Shown here: positions 50,773 through 62,062 of the stretch, piece after piece
Layout: every line of letters begins with the position of its first letter
How positions within the stretch are numbered: the first letter of the stretch is position 1
Assembly: GCA_030998015.1 (NCBI GenBank)
Contig: JARWMV010000232.1
Coordinates: 1,550,001-1,614,000 of the forward strand
Source of the DNA: Ceratorhiza oryzae-sativae
Taxonomy: Eukaryota > Basidiomycota > Agaricomycetes > Cantharellales > Ceratobasidiaceae
Length of the DNA stretch: 64,000 bases
Direction of reading: 5' to 3'
Made by a program: the position numbers and the translations under genes
Notes under the pieces: generated by a model
Seen by the model: the letters and a program-made list of their open reading frames with translations, nothing else
What the model was told of the DNA's origin: nothing
Database searches by the model: none

Positions 50773-52350
50773 CTATTCATCGTCATCCGTCATCTCTTCT
50801 CCTTCTTGGAGACCTGCATGGCGCGTAAATCCCTTTCTTCTTGCCCAGACAAAGCCATTGGTATAGGGGGCAGTGCGAAGGGGGAGAAGTAACACCCAAA
50901 GTGGACTTGAACGCCAATTGGTCAGTTACCGCCAGTACATACTTGGAGTCAAAGCTTACTATCCAGATGGAATCACGTTGAAAAAATATGCGAGGTTCTG
51001 AGAGAACCCGAGATTGTAGCTGTTCACAAAGGTCTGTGGCATTTGAGCCGAGATACGCTCAAAAGGAAATCTTGCCGCCTACCTCGCCCCGCTCCTTTGC
51101 TCGGTCAGCATATATGCCATAGTCATACCCCTCAACCGTAGTGACGCCCTGTCCGATCTGGTAGATGTTCCAGAGGAGCATTATGCTGACTGCGAGGCCG
51201 AGTGCAAGAGCCAAAATATAAATGATTATATATGCCATCTCAGGTGTTCGATGAGACCAGCGCTATAAAAGTAGTCAATAGAACCGTTCAAAATGCACAA
51301 ATAGACGTACAGTTGTCCCAAAGTTGATGGCTTCCCAAGCTTTCGAATAGCCCAGAACGACAAAGCAGGCGGTGGCAAGACCGAAATACGCCCTTGGAGG
51401 TTGCGTCGAATACAAGCCGTCTTGATTGGAACCAAACTCACATGAATAGTATAAAATGCCTCTCGTTGCGCAGCCCGACCTACAGCTCTGGTCAGGGGTA
51501 TAGTAGACGAAAATAGGGCACCACTTACACATTGGTTTATCCCTAGTATTCAGAAGCTTAGGAGCAAGCCGAATGGTTGGATTTCGGACAACTTACACTA
51601 CTAACGAGCGTTAGGGTAAATTACGGCACCAGGATAGATCAACCCACTGGACAATGATGGTCCTATAGGACATTTATCGTAAGCAAGTTACACATGGGTA
51701 CGACATCTATGCCGCTCACGTATTTTAAGATACACGACTTGCAAATACCTGAAGAGCAAAGTACGTTGCTGAGGGTAACAAAACAAAACGAGTCGTGAGC
51801 ACACTTACGACAATGATGTGTTCTCTATAAACACCATAATATAAGTATATATTGAAGGCGATACAACTAAACTCACCTCGGGCTTCAGGCTCTGGCATTT
51901 AGTGCACCTTGGTATGCTCACCTCTTGTCTGACATGATTAGACGTCGTAAGCGCGATCGGTGACCATTTAACATTCTTTCCTCCACGCTTAGGAGCCCAA
52001 TTCCACCCGTGGCCTTCCCCGGTACCAAGCCCGTCCTCAGGCCGCCCAGGGTGGATGGTACAGACATAGTAGTAATGAGCCACGAGGTTGGACGCAATGA
52101 GCAAGCAGATCGGGATGTTGATGAACGGGTAGGGAAGGCCAGGGGCTATCGCTTCGACTAGATTAAATCGCAGAATCAGTTCCATCTGAGAGCCTGGATA
52201 CATGAACTTACAAAAGATCAATACACCCGAGCCCATAAGTAACCAAGCAAATCCAACAAAAAACGGGCCAGCTATGCCTGTTAATTTATCTGCAGTATGT
52301 TCCATGCATTTGAAGCATTTGACTACTTGCGCATTGCACCATCTCAGCAT
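50773..52350 (-). CDS. DHHC-type protein S-acyltransferase with a shredded catalytic domain
   Basis: A membrane enzyme that palmitoylates proteins. The start MLRWCNAQVVKCFKC (52350) is followed by four or more membrane helices (GPFFVGFAWLLMGSGVLIF; INIPICLLIASNLVAHYYY; FGLATACFVVLGY; IIYILALALGLAVSIMLLW). The cysteine-rich domain is CTKCQSLKPERTHHC, RICKSCILKYDHHC, PWINQCVGLRN. It is spread over exons 51824-51809 (16 nt), 51748-51720 (29), 51662-51648 (15), 51597 (1), 51542-51529 (14) and 51479-51442 (38), with introns of 52, 60, 57, 50, 54 and 49 nt. The acidic tail ends MTDDDE at 50773. The single-base exon is needed to code the Trp after DHHC-Pro. Subtype (Pfa3/Swf1/ZDHHC16-like) is not assigned. 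Confidence 0.9.
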
Positions 52351-52470
52351 GGTGGGCAAGAATTCAGAGTGTTGGCACGGTGGTGGTTTGTGTCAGGCGA
52401 GTGTGATGCAGCGCCACCCCGATCGCCGTTCGTATGACTTACTGCGTCCGGTCATTGGGATTTTTGCGAG
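52351..52470. promoter_or_regulatory. 120-bp bidirectional promoter, DHHC and PPTase genes
   Basis: Only 120 bp separate the two start codons on opposite strands, so core promoters must be shared or overlap. No TATA box is obvious. Confidence 0.5.
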
Positions 52471-53445
52471 ATGCGTGAAATTTATATTTCTTGTGTAAAC
52501 TGGAAAGACAATAATATCAACTCAAAGGTGATACACTCGAAATACGCCCGTTTGCTATCTGACACCCTAGTAGCGCTTGCTAGACTTAATGTCGGTCCTG
52601 CCATCCGACGTTCAGGACAAACTTAGGAGATTCTATCACATAGAAGATTCGTGGAGTACGCCAGCCAAGATCTAATAATCTCGCGTTTGTCTGAACCGTT
52701 CAAGGGTCACTCTTGGGCCACTTGCTTCCTCGACATTGGATCACACAGAAAGGGTTCCGAGCTGAACAAATTACATTTGGGAAAACTAAGTACGGAAAGC
52801 CTATAATTGTGGGTTCCAGATCCGGTCTCAAATCCGAAACCTGGATCTTGACAATCCTTCAGACCTCGAGCCCTACTCCGCTATCATACAACGTAACGCA
52901 TGATTCAGACATGGTTGCAATAGCTTGCGAGGCGGGCAGCCCGATTGGGGTTGACGTGATGAAAGTTGCTTTGCCCCGCAACACCAACATGAACGAGTTT
53001 GTCGAGTTCGTCTCGGACCAGGTACGCACGGCATTCTCCGACAAGCACAAGGGCCCACCATTCACTTTACGACCAGCTCTCCGCGAGAGAAAAACAAATT
53101 CTACAGCCTTCTGCGGGAGATGATCAAGCGCGACTACTCTGGCTGTATAGGATGTGGACCGTGAAAGAAGCCTATACCAAGGCGTTGGGGGAAGGCGTTG
53201 GGTACGATTTCGCACGAATCGAATACGATGTCCTGAGCCTAACCGTTCGAGTCGACGGGTGTGTTCCCCAAGGCTGGGATCTTATGTCGTTCTTGGTGCC
53301 GTACCAATCCGACACATACGTGGTTTCGGTGGCATGCCAAACCGGAAACGATGGGTCACGTATGTCACACTTAGAATCCCCACCGGATGGATTAGTCAAA
53401 ATTGTCGATGTAGAAACACTTGCCCGAGAGTTTATTCCCTCGTAA
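52471..53445 (+). CDS. 4'-phosphopantetheinyl transferase (Lys5/AASDHPPT type)
   Basis: Transfers phosphopantetheine from CoA to carrier domains (alpha-aminoadipate reductase in lysine synthesis, fatty-acid and other synthases). The first exon 52471-52527 (MREIYISCVNWKDN) joins a second exon from 52574 (LMSVLPSDVQDKLRRFYHIE) and then SLLGHLLPRHWITQ. Family motifs are VTHDSDMVAIAC, GVDVMK (metal Asp) and WTVKEAYTKALGEG (W-X2-KEA-X2-K). A late intron, about 53021-53076, precedes LSAREKQIL. The end is AREFIPS at 53445. The upstream first exon rests on frame and splice signals and a fit to the family's N-terminal strand. Confidence 0.88.
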
Positions 53446-53518
53446 ATAATATAATAGCGGGTATCACCGCTGTTTTGGTTTTGCAACAGATACACGTCGT
53501 AGAAACATAAAAGTAATG

Positions 53519-53969
53519 CTAAGAGTCCGCTGGTGCTTCCCTGGACTGCCAGTCAGTTGCTTGGTTTGTACACGAAGAAGGGATACACACCTTATATATA
53601 ACACGTTATTACACCTGTGGTGAGAATGTCAAAACACGCGGTTGCCTGCAACGCAGCGAACTTACCTAATGAAGACCTCGCCCAACGCGCCGTTGGACTT
53701 GCCATCCTCGAACTCTTCTGTGTTGGCCAGCTAAAGAGGCGGCGGTAAGCTATTCGTATGACGCGAGAGTAGACGATGCTTACCTGAAGGTTCATGTAAC
53801 TGTCTGTGCTAACCAGATAGCCCTTGTACTCTAACCCCCATTTGAGTCGGACGAAAACCGGCTTGCCAGTAAGTTCCTGCAGGAAAGGCTTTGGGTTCAC
53901 TGGCGTGACCTGTATAGAAATATATAATTCAATAGCAAATAGGAAATGGACATCACGCACGGTCGACAT
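53519..53969 (-). CDS. SMF: Spliceosomal Sm protein F
   Basis: A core Sm-ring protein of the U1, U2, U4 and U5 snRNPs. Five exons total 81 residues. A nine-base first exon (Met-Ser-Thr, 53969-53961) is followed by [20 protein letters not shown] and [20 protein letters not shown] (53909-53784), [20 protein letters not shown] (53730-53666), CNNVLYI and a last exon EAPADS. Sm1 (the Tyr-Leu-Val...Met-Asn segment) and Sm2 (RCNNVLYIR) motifs are complete. It is tail to tail with the PPTase (73 bp) and head to head with NC2-beta. Confidence 0.94.
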
Positions 53970-54127
53970 GGTGAATGTGGTGGTGAGCAAAAGCGAGGGC
54001 GCTTGCTGGCCCGATTGGCTGCATCAAAACACGAACACACGAACTTCTCCGGACTGATAAATGTACTCCATCACCACAGACCCCCCGCCGCATTATCCCC
54101 CCGACGTCGCCAGCGTAGAATAGCGAA
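53970..54127. promoter_or_regulatory. 158-bp bidirectional promoter, SmF and NC2-beta genes
   Basis: Start codons on opposite strands lie 158 bp apart. The spacer is GC-rich near NC2-beta. No named element was recognised. Confidence 0.45.
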
Positions 54128-54779
54128 ATGTCCGACCACGAAGGTACTAGCGGCGCTGTAGACGATGAACTGTCGCTGCCTAAGGCGACGGTCCAGAAAC
54201 TCATCGCTGGTACGTTGCTGCTTTCGTCGCTGCCTCTGGCTCTTGAGGCTGAAGCTATTCTCGTTTTGCCCACAGAGATTCTACCAAAGGACATATTGAG
54301 CTCGAAAGAGTCGAGGGACCTTATCATCGAGTGCTGTGTTGGCAAGTGCTTTGGTCGCCGTCCGAGCTGTGGGGGCTAATGCTGTCCGACCAGAGTTCAT
54401 CCACATGATATCAACCGAGGCCAATGAGATATGCGAGAAGGAAGCAAAGAAGACAATCTCACCGGAGCATATTGTTGGCGCGCTAAAGGTGAGGCTCTGG
54501 GCTGCAGGTGTAGTTGCTTGGGTGCTCAACAACGGCTGTCGCCAGACCCTTGGCTTCGAGTCATACGTCGAGGAGGTTGAAAGTGTGCTCAAGGATCACA
54601 AACAGGCACAAAAGGTTCGTTTCCCATTGCGTTCGTCTGACCTCTGCCAACACCCACCGCAGGACCGAGAGAAGAAGACCTCCAAATTTGAAGCTTCAGG
54701 CAAATCTGAAGAAGAGCTATTGAACGAACAAGAAAAGCTATTTGCAGCCAGCCGCGCTCGGTTCCAAGCTGGCCAGTAA
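54128..54779 (+). CDS. NCB2: Negative cofactor 2 beta subunit (Dr1/Ncb2)
   Basis: A histone-fold partner of NC2-alpha (Bur6) that binds TBP and represses or tunes RNA polymerase II initiation. The start MSDHEGTSGAVDDELSLPKA leads into TVQKLIAE and ILPKDI, SSKESRDLIIECCVEFIHM, ISTEANEICEKEAKKTISPE and HIVGALKTLGFESYVEEVES. The tail is NEQEKLFAASRARFQAGQ at 54779. The histone-fold core is complete. Introns of about 50-60 nt interrupt the fold between helices; the stretch 54331-54395 after ECCV is one of these. Confidence 0.92.
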
Positions 54780-54958
54780 ATTTGTTCGCGCGTGTATGGT
54801 GCTGTCTAGTGGCAATTCATCACCGCCCAATGCACTTGGCTCTTCGGCGCCCCCCTGCTCGTTCGTCGATCCACCAACTCTTTTTCCTGTTGTACTTCAA
54901 CGCATGTATCTATTCTGTGCAGACGCTTGGGTCTAATTAATCATGTCACTGTGAATCT

Positions 54959-56305
54959 CTAGTGGTATGAACTGAGGCGGTGTTGGAGACGTGCAAGTCT
55001 ATCTCGGGGTAGATCCCCGTTCCAGAACTCCACGGTCTCTCCCGTACCATCGTCGCGTCTGTATTCGATGATGGGGAGACCAGTTTGTTGAATGACATAT
55101 CCAGCCGAAACAGTTGCATATATGGCAGCTGTACGACAGATCAGTGACAGGTCGTAAAGTGAGACGTGGATACACACCTTCCCGGACGTTGCCGTCTGCC
55201 AACAGCAACCCAGCAGAGAGCCCTCCTAGGAATGAATTCCCCGCCCCTGTCCGGATGATGCCAAGTCGGTCGAAGGGCGAGTTTGGTGATACTGCTTACC
55301 TGTTACATCGACAACTGCACCAACATCATTTACCGTCCAATATGCAGGGACCCACCAGCCCTTGACTTGTCCGTGAGACAAGCTAGCACCGTACGCACCT
55401 AGAGCACCACATCGAATGACGACGTATCCCGAACTGTTCTTGCCTATGCCAAACGAGAGAAAGGTGGCTGCTGCGTCTTCGATCACAGCGGCGTATTTTC
55501 CCCTGCTTTGTCAATCGAGAGCAGACCGAGGGCTTCTTCGGCGTTGGGGCTCAAAATGTCGATTCGGTGGAGGATTCGTTTCAGTGCTGGGAGTTCTTCG
55601 GGAACGCAGCGAAACTGGGTGGTAATCAGGACAGAACCGAGTTGAAGTTATGTGAGCAGAGACGCACTGGAATGGGCTCGTAGATCGTGAATGGATCCCA
55701 TTCTGTGGCTCCATAAGTGTCGGCGTCGTTCATAATCTGTGAAGCCCTCGTCGGAGAACATACGAAATGGATCTGTCGAGCGGATTCAAGAGAGGTACCG
55801 GGAAGATCCTTGGGTGTCAGCCGTATACGAGGCGTGAGATAGTCGAAACTAGACGGTCGTCAGAGATTTAGCCGGTCTAATAATTAATACCTTACTGTCT
55901 GAGCTCTCCATGATAGCGGTTCACGGCTCTTGTGGTTTGGGTAGAGGTTTGGTCCCGAAAGTACCACATATCTGAGCCATAGTGATCGAGTTTCTGCTGA
56001 ACCCAAGCTGGAAAATCCGTCCCACGATCGACTAGTTGCCCAACAGCTGAGGCTGGCAGCCTTGTATAGTCAGTATAGAATCTCAAGTATCGCCCAAATG
56101 GCAGCTATACCAGATACGTGCGCCTATAGCTGCGTATGTCCCCCCGCCCCCTATCTGTAGGTTGGGACATGTTACCGCGATGGAAAACCGAAGGAGCCGA
56201 ATGTATCACCTGGGTTGGTTGCGTTTTACCTGTCGGTTTGCCTTCGGCATCTAGAAATTCAAACTCATCGAGAATAAACAAGCCAAGGGAAACGAAATGT
56301 TTCAT
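54959..56305 (-). CDS. Mak32-like pfkB-family carbohydrate kinase
   Basis: A ribokinase-like fold protein. The start MKHFVSLGLFILDEFEFLDA is followed by GGGGTYAAIGARIWL (sugar-binding glycines), WFRDQTST-type segment YFRDQTSTQTTRAVNRYHG, and RCVPEELPALKRILHRIDIL with SPNAEEALGLLS (the pfkB NAEE motif). The C-terminal signature spans an intron as VVDVTGAGNSFLGG, with the catalytic Asp replaced by Ser in GAGNSF, as in Mak32 relatives. The end is RLARLQHRLSSYH at 54959. Yeast MAK32 is needed for L-A dsRNA virus stability by an unknown route. The substrate is unknown. Confidence 0.82.
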
Positions 56306-56658
56306 TTGCCGCGCAGATATACTTGAAAGGTCACTTTAGCAAATAGAATCAAGCGTAGTCTAGTGATCTAGTCTAATGGTAGTCTATCAGCTGCTGCTTG
56401 TTGTCCAAGAGAGGGTGATGTTGTGATCAGGATAATCTCGGCAATGATATGCACTCCGATCAAAGTAAACAGTTGTAATTATTGCCAAGGATGGACGGCC
56501 GTTAGTTGTAGACGACCACCATAACACAAAACTGTTTCCTCAGCTGCAGCGCTTGTTACCCTAATACTCAAAATAGGACAACAATCACTGCCAGATACTA
56601 GCCTTTTTGCCGCAGGGCGGGTGGGTTGTACCTCCAGTTAATACAATTCCGCGTAAAG
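56306..56658. promoter_or_regulatory. Divergent spacer between the Mak32-like gene and EXO70
   Basis: 353 bp head to head with no conserved frame. It holds A/T-rich stretches, including an inverted-looking CTAGTGATCTAGTCTA near 56360. Confidence 0.3.
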
Positions 56659-59146
56659 ATGAACACCATGGAGGACGAAATGGCTGACATCGAGCTAGTG
56701 AGTTCAGAATAAATCGATTTAATTAACTACGTTTATCGACACATCCATTTGTCTAAAGCTCGAGCAGCATCTTAAGAAGACGTCCGACATCTCTCGAAAG
56801 ATGACCGGTAGGACCGCAACAAACAGATTGAGTAGCAAAGCCTAACCCCTCTGACGTGCTGCCATCAGGTATTCTTGCCAAATTCGACTCTCGGCTGGTC
56901 AAACTAGAGAAGACAATCAGACCTCTGCACTCTGCAACTCAGTCGCTTACACAACTTGCTACCAGTGCGTAAGCGGCTACCGTGCTACTTGGATGTCGGT
57001 CATTAAAACGAAAATACAGACATAGACCGAACGATGGAGGCTATCAACGCGATGGCAAGTGAAAAACAAGACGTTGTGGCCGAGGAGAACCTCGTACTTA
57101 AAGGGTACGACGCGTGCCTCCTGTATAAACAACTATTGACTATTTTGTTTTCAGACCTAAACCTGGAGAACTTCACATATATGTGGACGCACTCGAGAAA
57201 CTCAACGCGAATATTGCATTCCAGAGCGGCGACCCTCATGCTCGAGAAATGGTAGGTGCACATAAAGTCGGTTTATATACACACCATGCCTATTTTACCA
57301 TTTCTAGTCTCGCCTTGTCGAAACTGGGGCAAAGAAACTCTGTCAGCTTTACACAAAACTTGTCGCTGAGGCTACCGGTTACCCAGCAATTGACCCTACC
57401 AATTATCTAAACGCGACAGACGCGTTGCCCACGATTGATGAGACGATATTTGACAAACTGATACCCGTTGTCGACGCGCTACGCAAATCTCCGACACCCA
57501 CTACTCACCCCTCACACCCTGGTAGCAGCGCTATACTCGCAGTAATACAAGAAGCGCAATCAGGCTATGCAGACATGCGCGCCCAGTGGTGCAAGAAATC
57601 TGTTGATAGCGGAATAAGAAGGGTGTTGGCCGCGGCAGATACTGGAACGGACAGGATTGCTGTTGGGCATGAATTCGGAACGTGGGTTAACGGGATGCTT
57701 CTGCTTGCTGATGTGAGTGAGTCGAATAATTGAGGCTCCCTCGCGCTAAAGATTATTCAGGCTGAATACAAAACCCTCCAACGTTGTGCAATATTAACCG
57801 GGCGAGACGCGATCAGGGAAGCCTTCGAGGTTATGACCCGCCCATTGGTCACTGCTTTCACTTCATCGCTATCTAATTTAAGCTCGCTCGTCAAGCGAAA
57901 TCTTCAAAATAACATTTTCATGGCGTTGTCGATCTACTCATCCCTTTCGGACGCCCAGGAACAATACACCGATATCATTCTCCGCCGTGCTGGTCGCAAG
58001 GACAATGACCTGAGTACGGGGATCCACTCACTCCGAGGTGTTTGTATACGAAGTTTCCCCGAGTTATTGCTCGAAATCAAGACACCCGCAATGTCGCCCC
58101 CAACAGCTACGCCCGGCAGAGGCGAGATCGGGACTGGCATCGCGGATGTGACGGTTTTGGTCAGTTCTCTTCAGTCCTTGAGTTACAGGAAGGCATATCC
58201 TGATCGGTACTACCATATTAGACTGTCGACTACCTAGAGCAGATTCCGGCCGTGGCCGACGCTATGAGCTCCATGTTGATCACTCTCGGAGACGGCAACT
58301 GGAGAATGGGCGAGGGCACGATTCCTGGCACGAAGACTCGTATTGAAGAGTCCGACGAACCGGATCGTGTGATACTTGAGCACTTTACTTGCAAGTCGAT
58401 TCGTGCTTATGAATTTCGGCTCCAATTAACGATCGTCTTCGACAGACGATATTATTTCAACACTGCTCTCGACCCTCACAACACTATCTCGGTTCCTGAA
58501 GCGCCCTGCATTGACTGCGATATTCATGCTCAACAACGTGTCCTACCTGCGTGACAGAGTTCTAGTCGCACCCCGCTCCAATATCGACGACCTGCTATCG
58601 AGTCCCACACAAGAGGCCCTCAATTCAAATTTCCGGAGCTCAAAGGCAAGTCGTTGTCTCGATCAGACGAATTCATGCGCGTAATTTGCTAGTAATTTTT
58701 CAGGCTGCTTATTTTGACACCAACTTTACGGCCCTGCTTGGGTGCTTGACCGACGATATCAAGGACAAGAAAGCGGGAATCAAAGACAAGTTTGGTAGGT
58801 TTTTCGAGGCGCTCGAAGAAATTGCGGAACGACACCGCTACGCCCGAGTCTTGGCGGAGGATCCAGAAGGCAAGGAAAAAATCCAAGACGAGGTGGTTCG
58901 GTTAGTTATACCAGCACTCCAACGGTTTACACAAAAACACCGAGACAAGGAATTTAGCAAAAGTAAGTCATCTAGAGTTGTTATCCGATCTGTCTATGAG
59001 GTTTACCAAGCATCCCACTCTAATAGATCCGTCGAAATGTGCGTACCGAGCCGTTTATCCAGTTTCAAATGTGCTCATATGCGTTGACAGATATCAAACT
59101 AACCCCCGAGGAGGTGGAGCGACAGTTACGAGGACTATACGCTTAA
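56659..59146 (+). CDS. EXO70: Exocyst subunit Exo70
   Basis: A subunit of the exocyst that tethers secretory vesicles to the plasma membrane and binds PI(4,5)P2 and Rho GTPases. The start MNTMEDEMADIEL leads into coiled helices (LLEQHLKKTSDISRKMTGIL; LEKTIRPLHSATQSL). The Exo70 rod domain follows (HEFGTWVNGMLLLADAEY, DAIREAFEVMTRPLVTAFTS, SLRGVCIRSFPELLLEIK, MSSMLITLGDGNW, ILEHFTYDIISTLLSTLTT, IFMLNNVSYLRDRVLV, IKDKFGRFFEALEEIAERHR). The C-terminal signature is NPSKYIKLTPEEVERQLRGL, with TAA at 59144-59146. There are about ten introns. Its size and order match full-length fungal Exo70. Confidence 0.94.
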
Positions 59147-59435
59147 ACCCATGGTTCACGCCGGGCCCGACTCTGATTTTGCAGTCTTGAACACCTATTT
59201 TGTATACCAAGAATTCTGAAGTCTATAAGTACATCATCTGCATCTATGCAGGATAGCCTAATGAACGTGTCGGAGATATAATGAACGGCACAGAGCATTT
59301 GGCCAACAAAGGAAGAAATAACAAGAAAACGAAGTCGTCAAAAGCAGTAGTCAACGAGTAGTGTAGTTATCTGATGATACAATATAAAAAACCTGTCCGC
59401 ACTGGCAGATGTGCACAAGAAAGAAAGAAATGCTA

Positions 59436-61063
59436 TCAAAGTGGAGGGAAGGTCTTTTGAGAGGAGTTCCCGTGTTGTGAGGTAATATCGTCGTCAAGAA
59501 CACTCAAGTTGGCTTCGAGGTCTACGGTAGTGGGTCGAACTGGTCGTTCGACAGAGTAGAAAGTGTCTGAGTTTTGTCTGTCGAAGAGCTTGCCTAAGTA
59601 ACATAGCACAGTTTGTCTACAAACGTAGAAAACATACACAGTAAACATCTCCACTTGGACACCGGGTCGTGGGACCTCCGGCTTGCGACCAGCCGAGCCG
59701 CTGCGAGACTGAGAACTAACAGGATTATGAGCATTGGTGTTTCAGCCGAGGAAAAAAGGGGAAACACTCACACATAGACCTCCTGATGAGCCCACTCGGA
59801 TAGCCGGCGTACAGCTCGGCACGCAACGATGCAGCTGAAAACGGCGGCCGGGACGCTAAACATAATATCCATTCTGAAAAGGACAAGTTCAGCATCGACG
59901 GATGCGTACAACAAAGCACCAACTTACGGAGGGTTTAAATGAAGAAGAGCGAAAGTCTTCAGCCCGATCATCAGCTATCATTGCGGGGAATGCTAGAGAC
60001 GGGGTCACATACCGACGCAATGGTGTTACCAACGAAGGCTACCACAAAGTATGCGATCCCGTCGTGGAACAGCAGTTTCCACAAGTCGGACCCTTGCCTG
60101 CCGCCCGAGCGCAGAAGCCCAACGGTGGACACGACCAGCACTATAAAGTCGAGTCCCATAGCTATATGCGCGTCAGAATCGGGCCGATTGACTGAAAGGA
60201 TACTCCGCGACTCACTATAGGTGTAGACCATTCGCAGGAGCTTGTTTGTCGTGCCGACGACGACGCAAGCGTTCAAGCGGGCTCCCATCTGGCTCGGACA
60301 GTGACAATATCTTCAACCGAATAAGCACGAGCTTTTTGCATGCACGGAAACCATGCGGCTTACTGATGAAGAGAATCACCCAATGGCCCAGGGCGATAAG
60401 AGCCAGACCCGCGATGATGTGTCGATTGCGGGACCAGATGGCCACACTGACAGATGGGGCATTTGAGTAATCTCGCTTCGACGGGCAACACAGACACTCA
60501 CGCCCTCAACATGAGCAACCCCGAGGCCGTCCCGATCGCAATATTACCAAATAGCTATTAGGCCAGTTTGTGAGATGACACTTGGACTGAATAAGACAAT
60601 ATGTACCTGAATGATGATGTACAAAGCTAAAGCAACCAAAATGTGAGTAGAGTCGCTTCAGGCGACTGGCTGAATAATTGACCCACCTTGGCAGTCGACT
60701 TGATACGTGATACTAGTTGCCACATTGAGCATGATCAACGCGAGAAGGATGGAATAACGGCAAGTCAAGTACACAGCCTTGTCGAGGAAACCGAGTCAGT
60801 TTCTGGTACGAGTATCAGCTGGAAAGAAGCATGTGCTCACACTTGGCCACTGTTATCGCGGAGCGAAGGACGCCGATGAGCAGCTGAAAAACTAGTACGG
60901 CTGAAGAACGTACTTTGAAATCTCTCCACTTCACGAGCAGCTTGTAGTCGAAGCTCAGAGTTTCGAGAAATTCCCAGCCATAGATGCCAAGGAGCACCAG
61001 CAAGACTTTGACAAACGCAGCAGCTTGTAACTCAATAAGTTGAGGATCTGACCAGTTCACCAT
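59436..61063 (-). CDS. Multi-pass fungal membrane protein, function unknown
   Basis: The ATG at 61063 starts MVNWSDPQLIELQAAAFVKV, with a first hydrophobic helix LLVLLGIYGWEF. Further exons code helices: YSILLALIMLNVATSITYQ (about 60750), LFGNIAIGTASGLLMLRV (about 60540), IIAGLALIALGHWVILFI (about 60400), MGLDFIVLVVSTVGLL (about 60160), and IAYFVVAFVGNTIA then IMDIMFSVPAAVFSCIVACR (about 60040-59820). The cytosolic-looking tail ends TSQHGNSSQKTFPPL. It has about seven helices. Agaricomycetes carry many such orphan receptor-like or DUF6533-type proteins. I cannot assign a function. Exon edges are approximate. Confidence 0.65.
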
Positions 61064-62062
61064 TGTGTATTACGAGCTATTCCTTTAGGGTCAGCAGTGC
61101 CTAGGCCAGAAGACCCAGCATACACGTACTGGTTGAAGAATTGGAGTGGATGTAGCACACTTGATGAGGGAGAGAAGTGAGCTGCCGAACGTCGAGGCGT
61201 CGTACTCGCACATTTTATTCAACGAGGCCGGCGCATCTCGCTCTCGATACTCCATTTCTCCTAATAGACTAGACAAACCGGGACAGCAAAGGGGCAACAT
61301 TTGTATCCATTACAATTTCCAACGGTCATCAGCCATCTTCGAATCGCCGGGTGAACGGACGACAGACGATATGCGCACCCCAAAATGACAAATGGGCGTG
61401 TCCAGCCTCGGGGATGGCCGTATTCTGACCATGTTTCGTTCGCGTCGGAGCGTAATTACACGCCACTGTGCTCCCCCCCCCGCATCCCGATTCAGGCGTG
61501 CTCGCGGTCCCGATGCGGCTCTGATCGACGACAAGCGGTGGGTGCACTGCTCGGTCTCGCCCCTGTTCCTACGATCCGAGATCGAGTTGGGCAGGTGACT
61601 GCTATATGGTGATCGCTGCACCCGTTTCTGCGCCCGACGAACATCCCAGCCAAAACGTGCACGAGGGGCGCATTCGCGCTCTCCATCCCTGCGGACATCG
61701 GCTAAGGGATTCTCGTTCTAGTGGGTTTCGCAAGCCAGCCATTAGATTATTTTTTCTGACAGTAGACGCACCGGTCCTCTCGGATTTGGCAGTGGAAACG
61801 GAGATCTGCTTGACCCGCCGCTTTGCCGTGTCTCCGTTCGCTCGAACATCAATCAAAAACGTCGGGCTTCGATCAACAATGTTTGGGAAGAGCTCATATG
61901 AGACTTTATAGCGCACCCTAGAACGAGCAAGGAAATATATTTGGCAGGCGCAGATTACAGCCCTCGGAGCACGGTAGGCCACGATCGTACAACAAAGTCC
62001 AAGCTCGCTCTTCGCAACCCACTCTTCCACCTTTCCACATTACAAAACCACTCGTTGGCAAT
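61064..62062. other. 1-kb spacer, no gene seen
   Basis: Upstream of the membrane-protein gene and downstream of ALAS. Frames of 70-140 codons on both strands overlap each other and show no family. A run of nine C lies at 61475-61483. Confidence 0.5.

Noticed and set aside
61602..62030. 142-codon minus-strand ORF between ALAS and the membrane-protein gene
   Set aside because: Its composition is biased and unconserved, it overlaps plus-strand frames of similar length, and it looks like 3' flank of ALAS.
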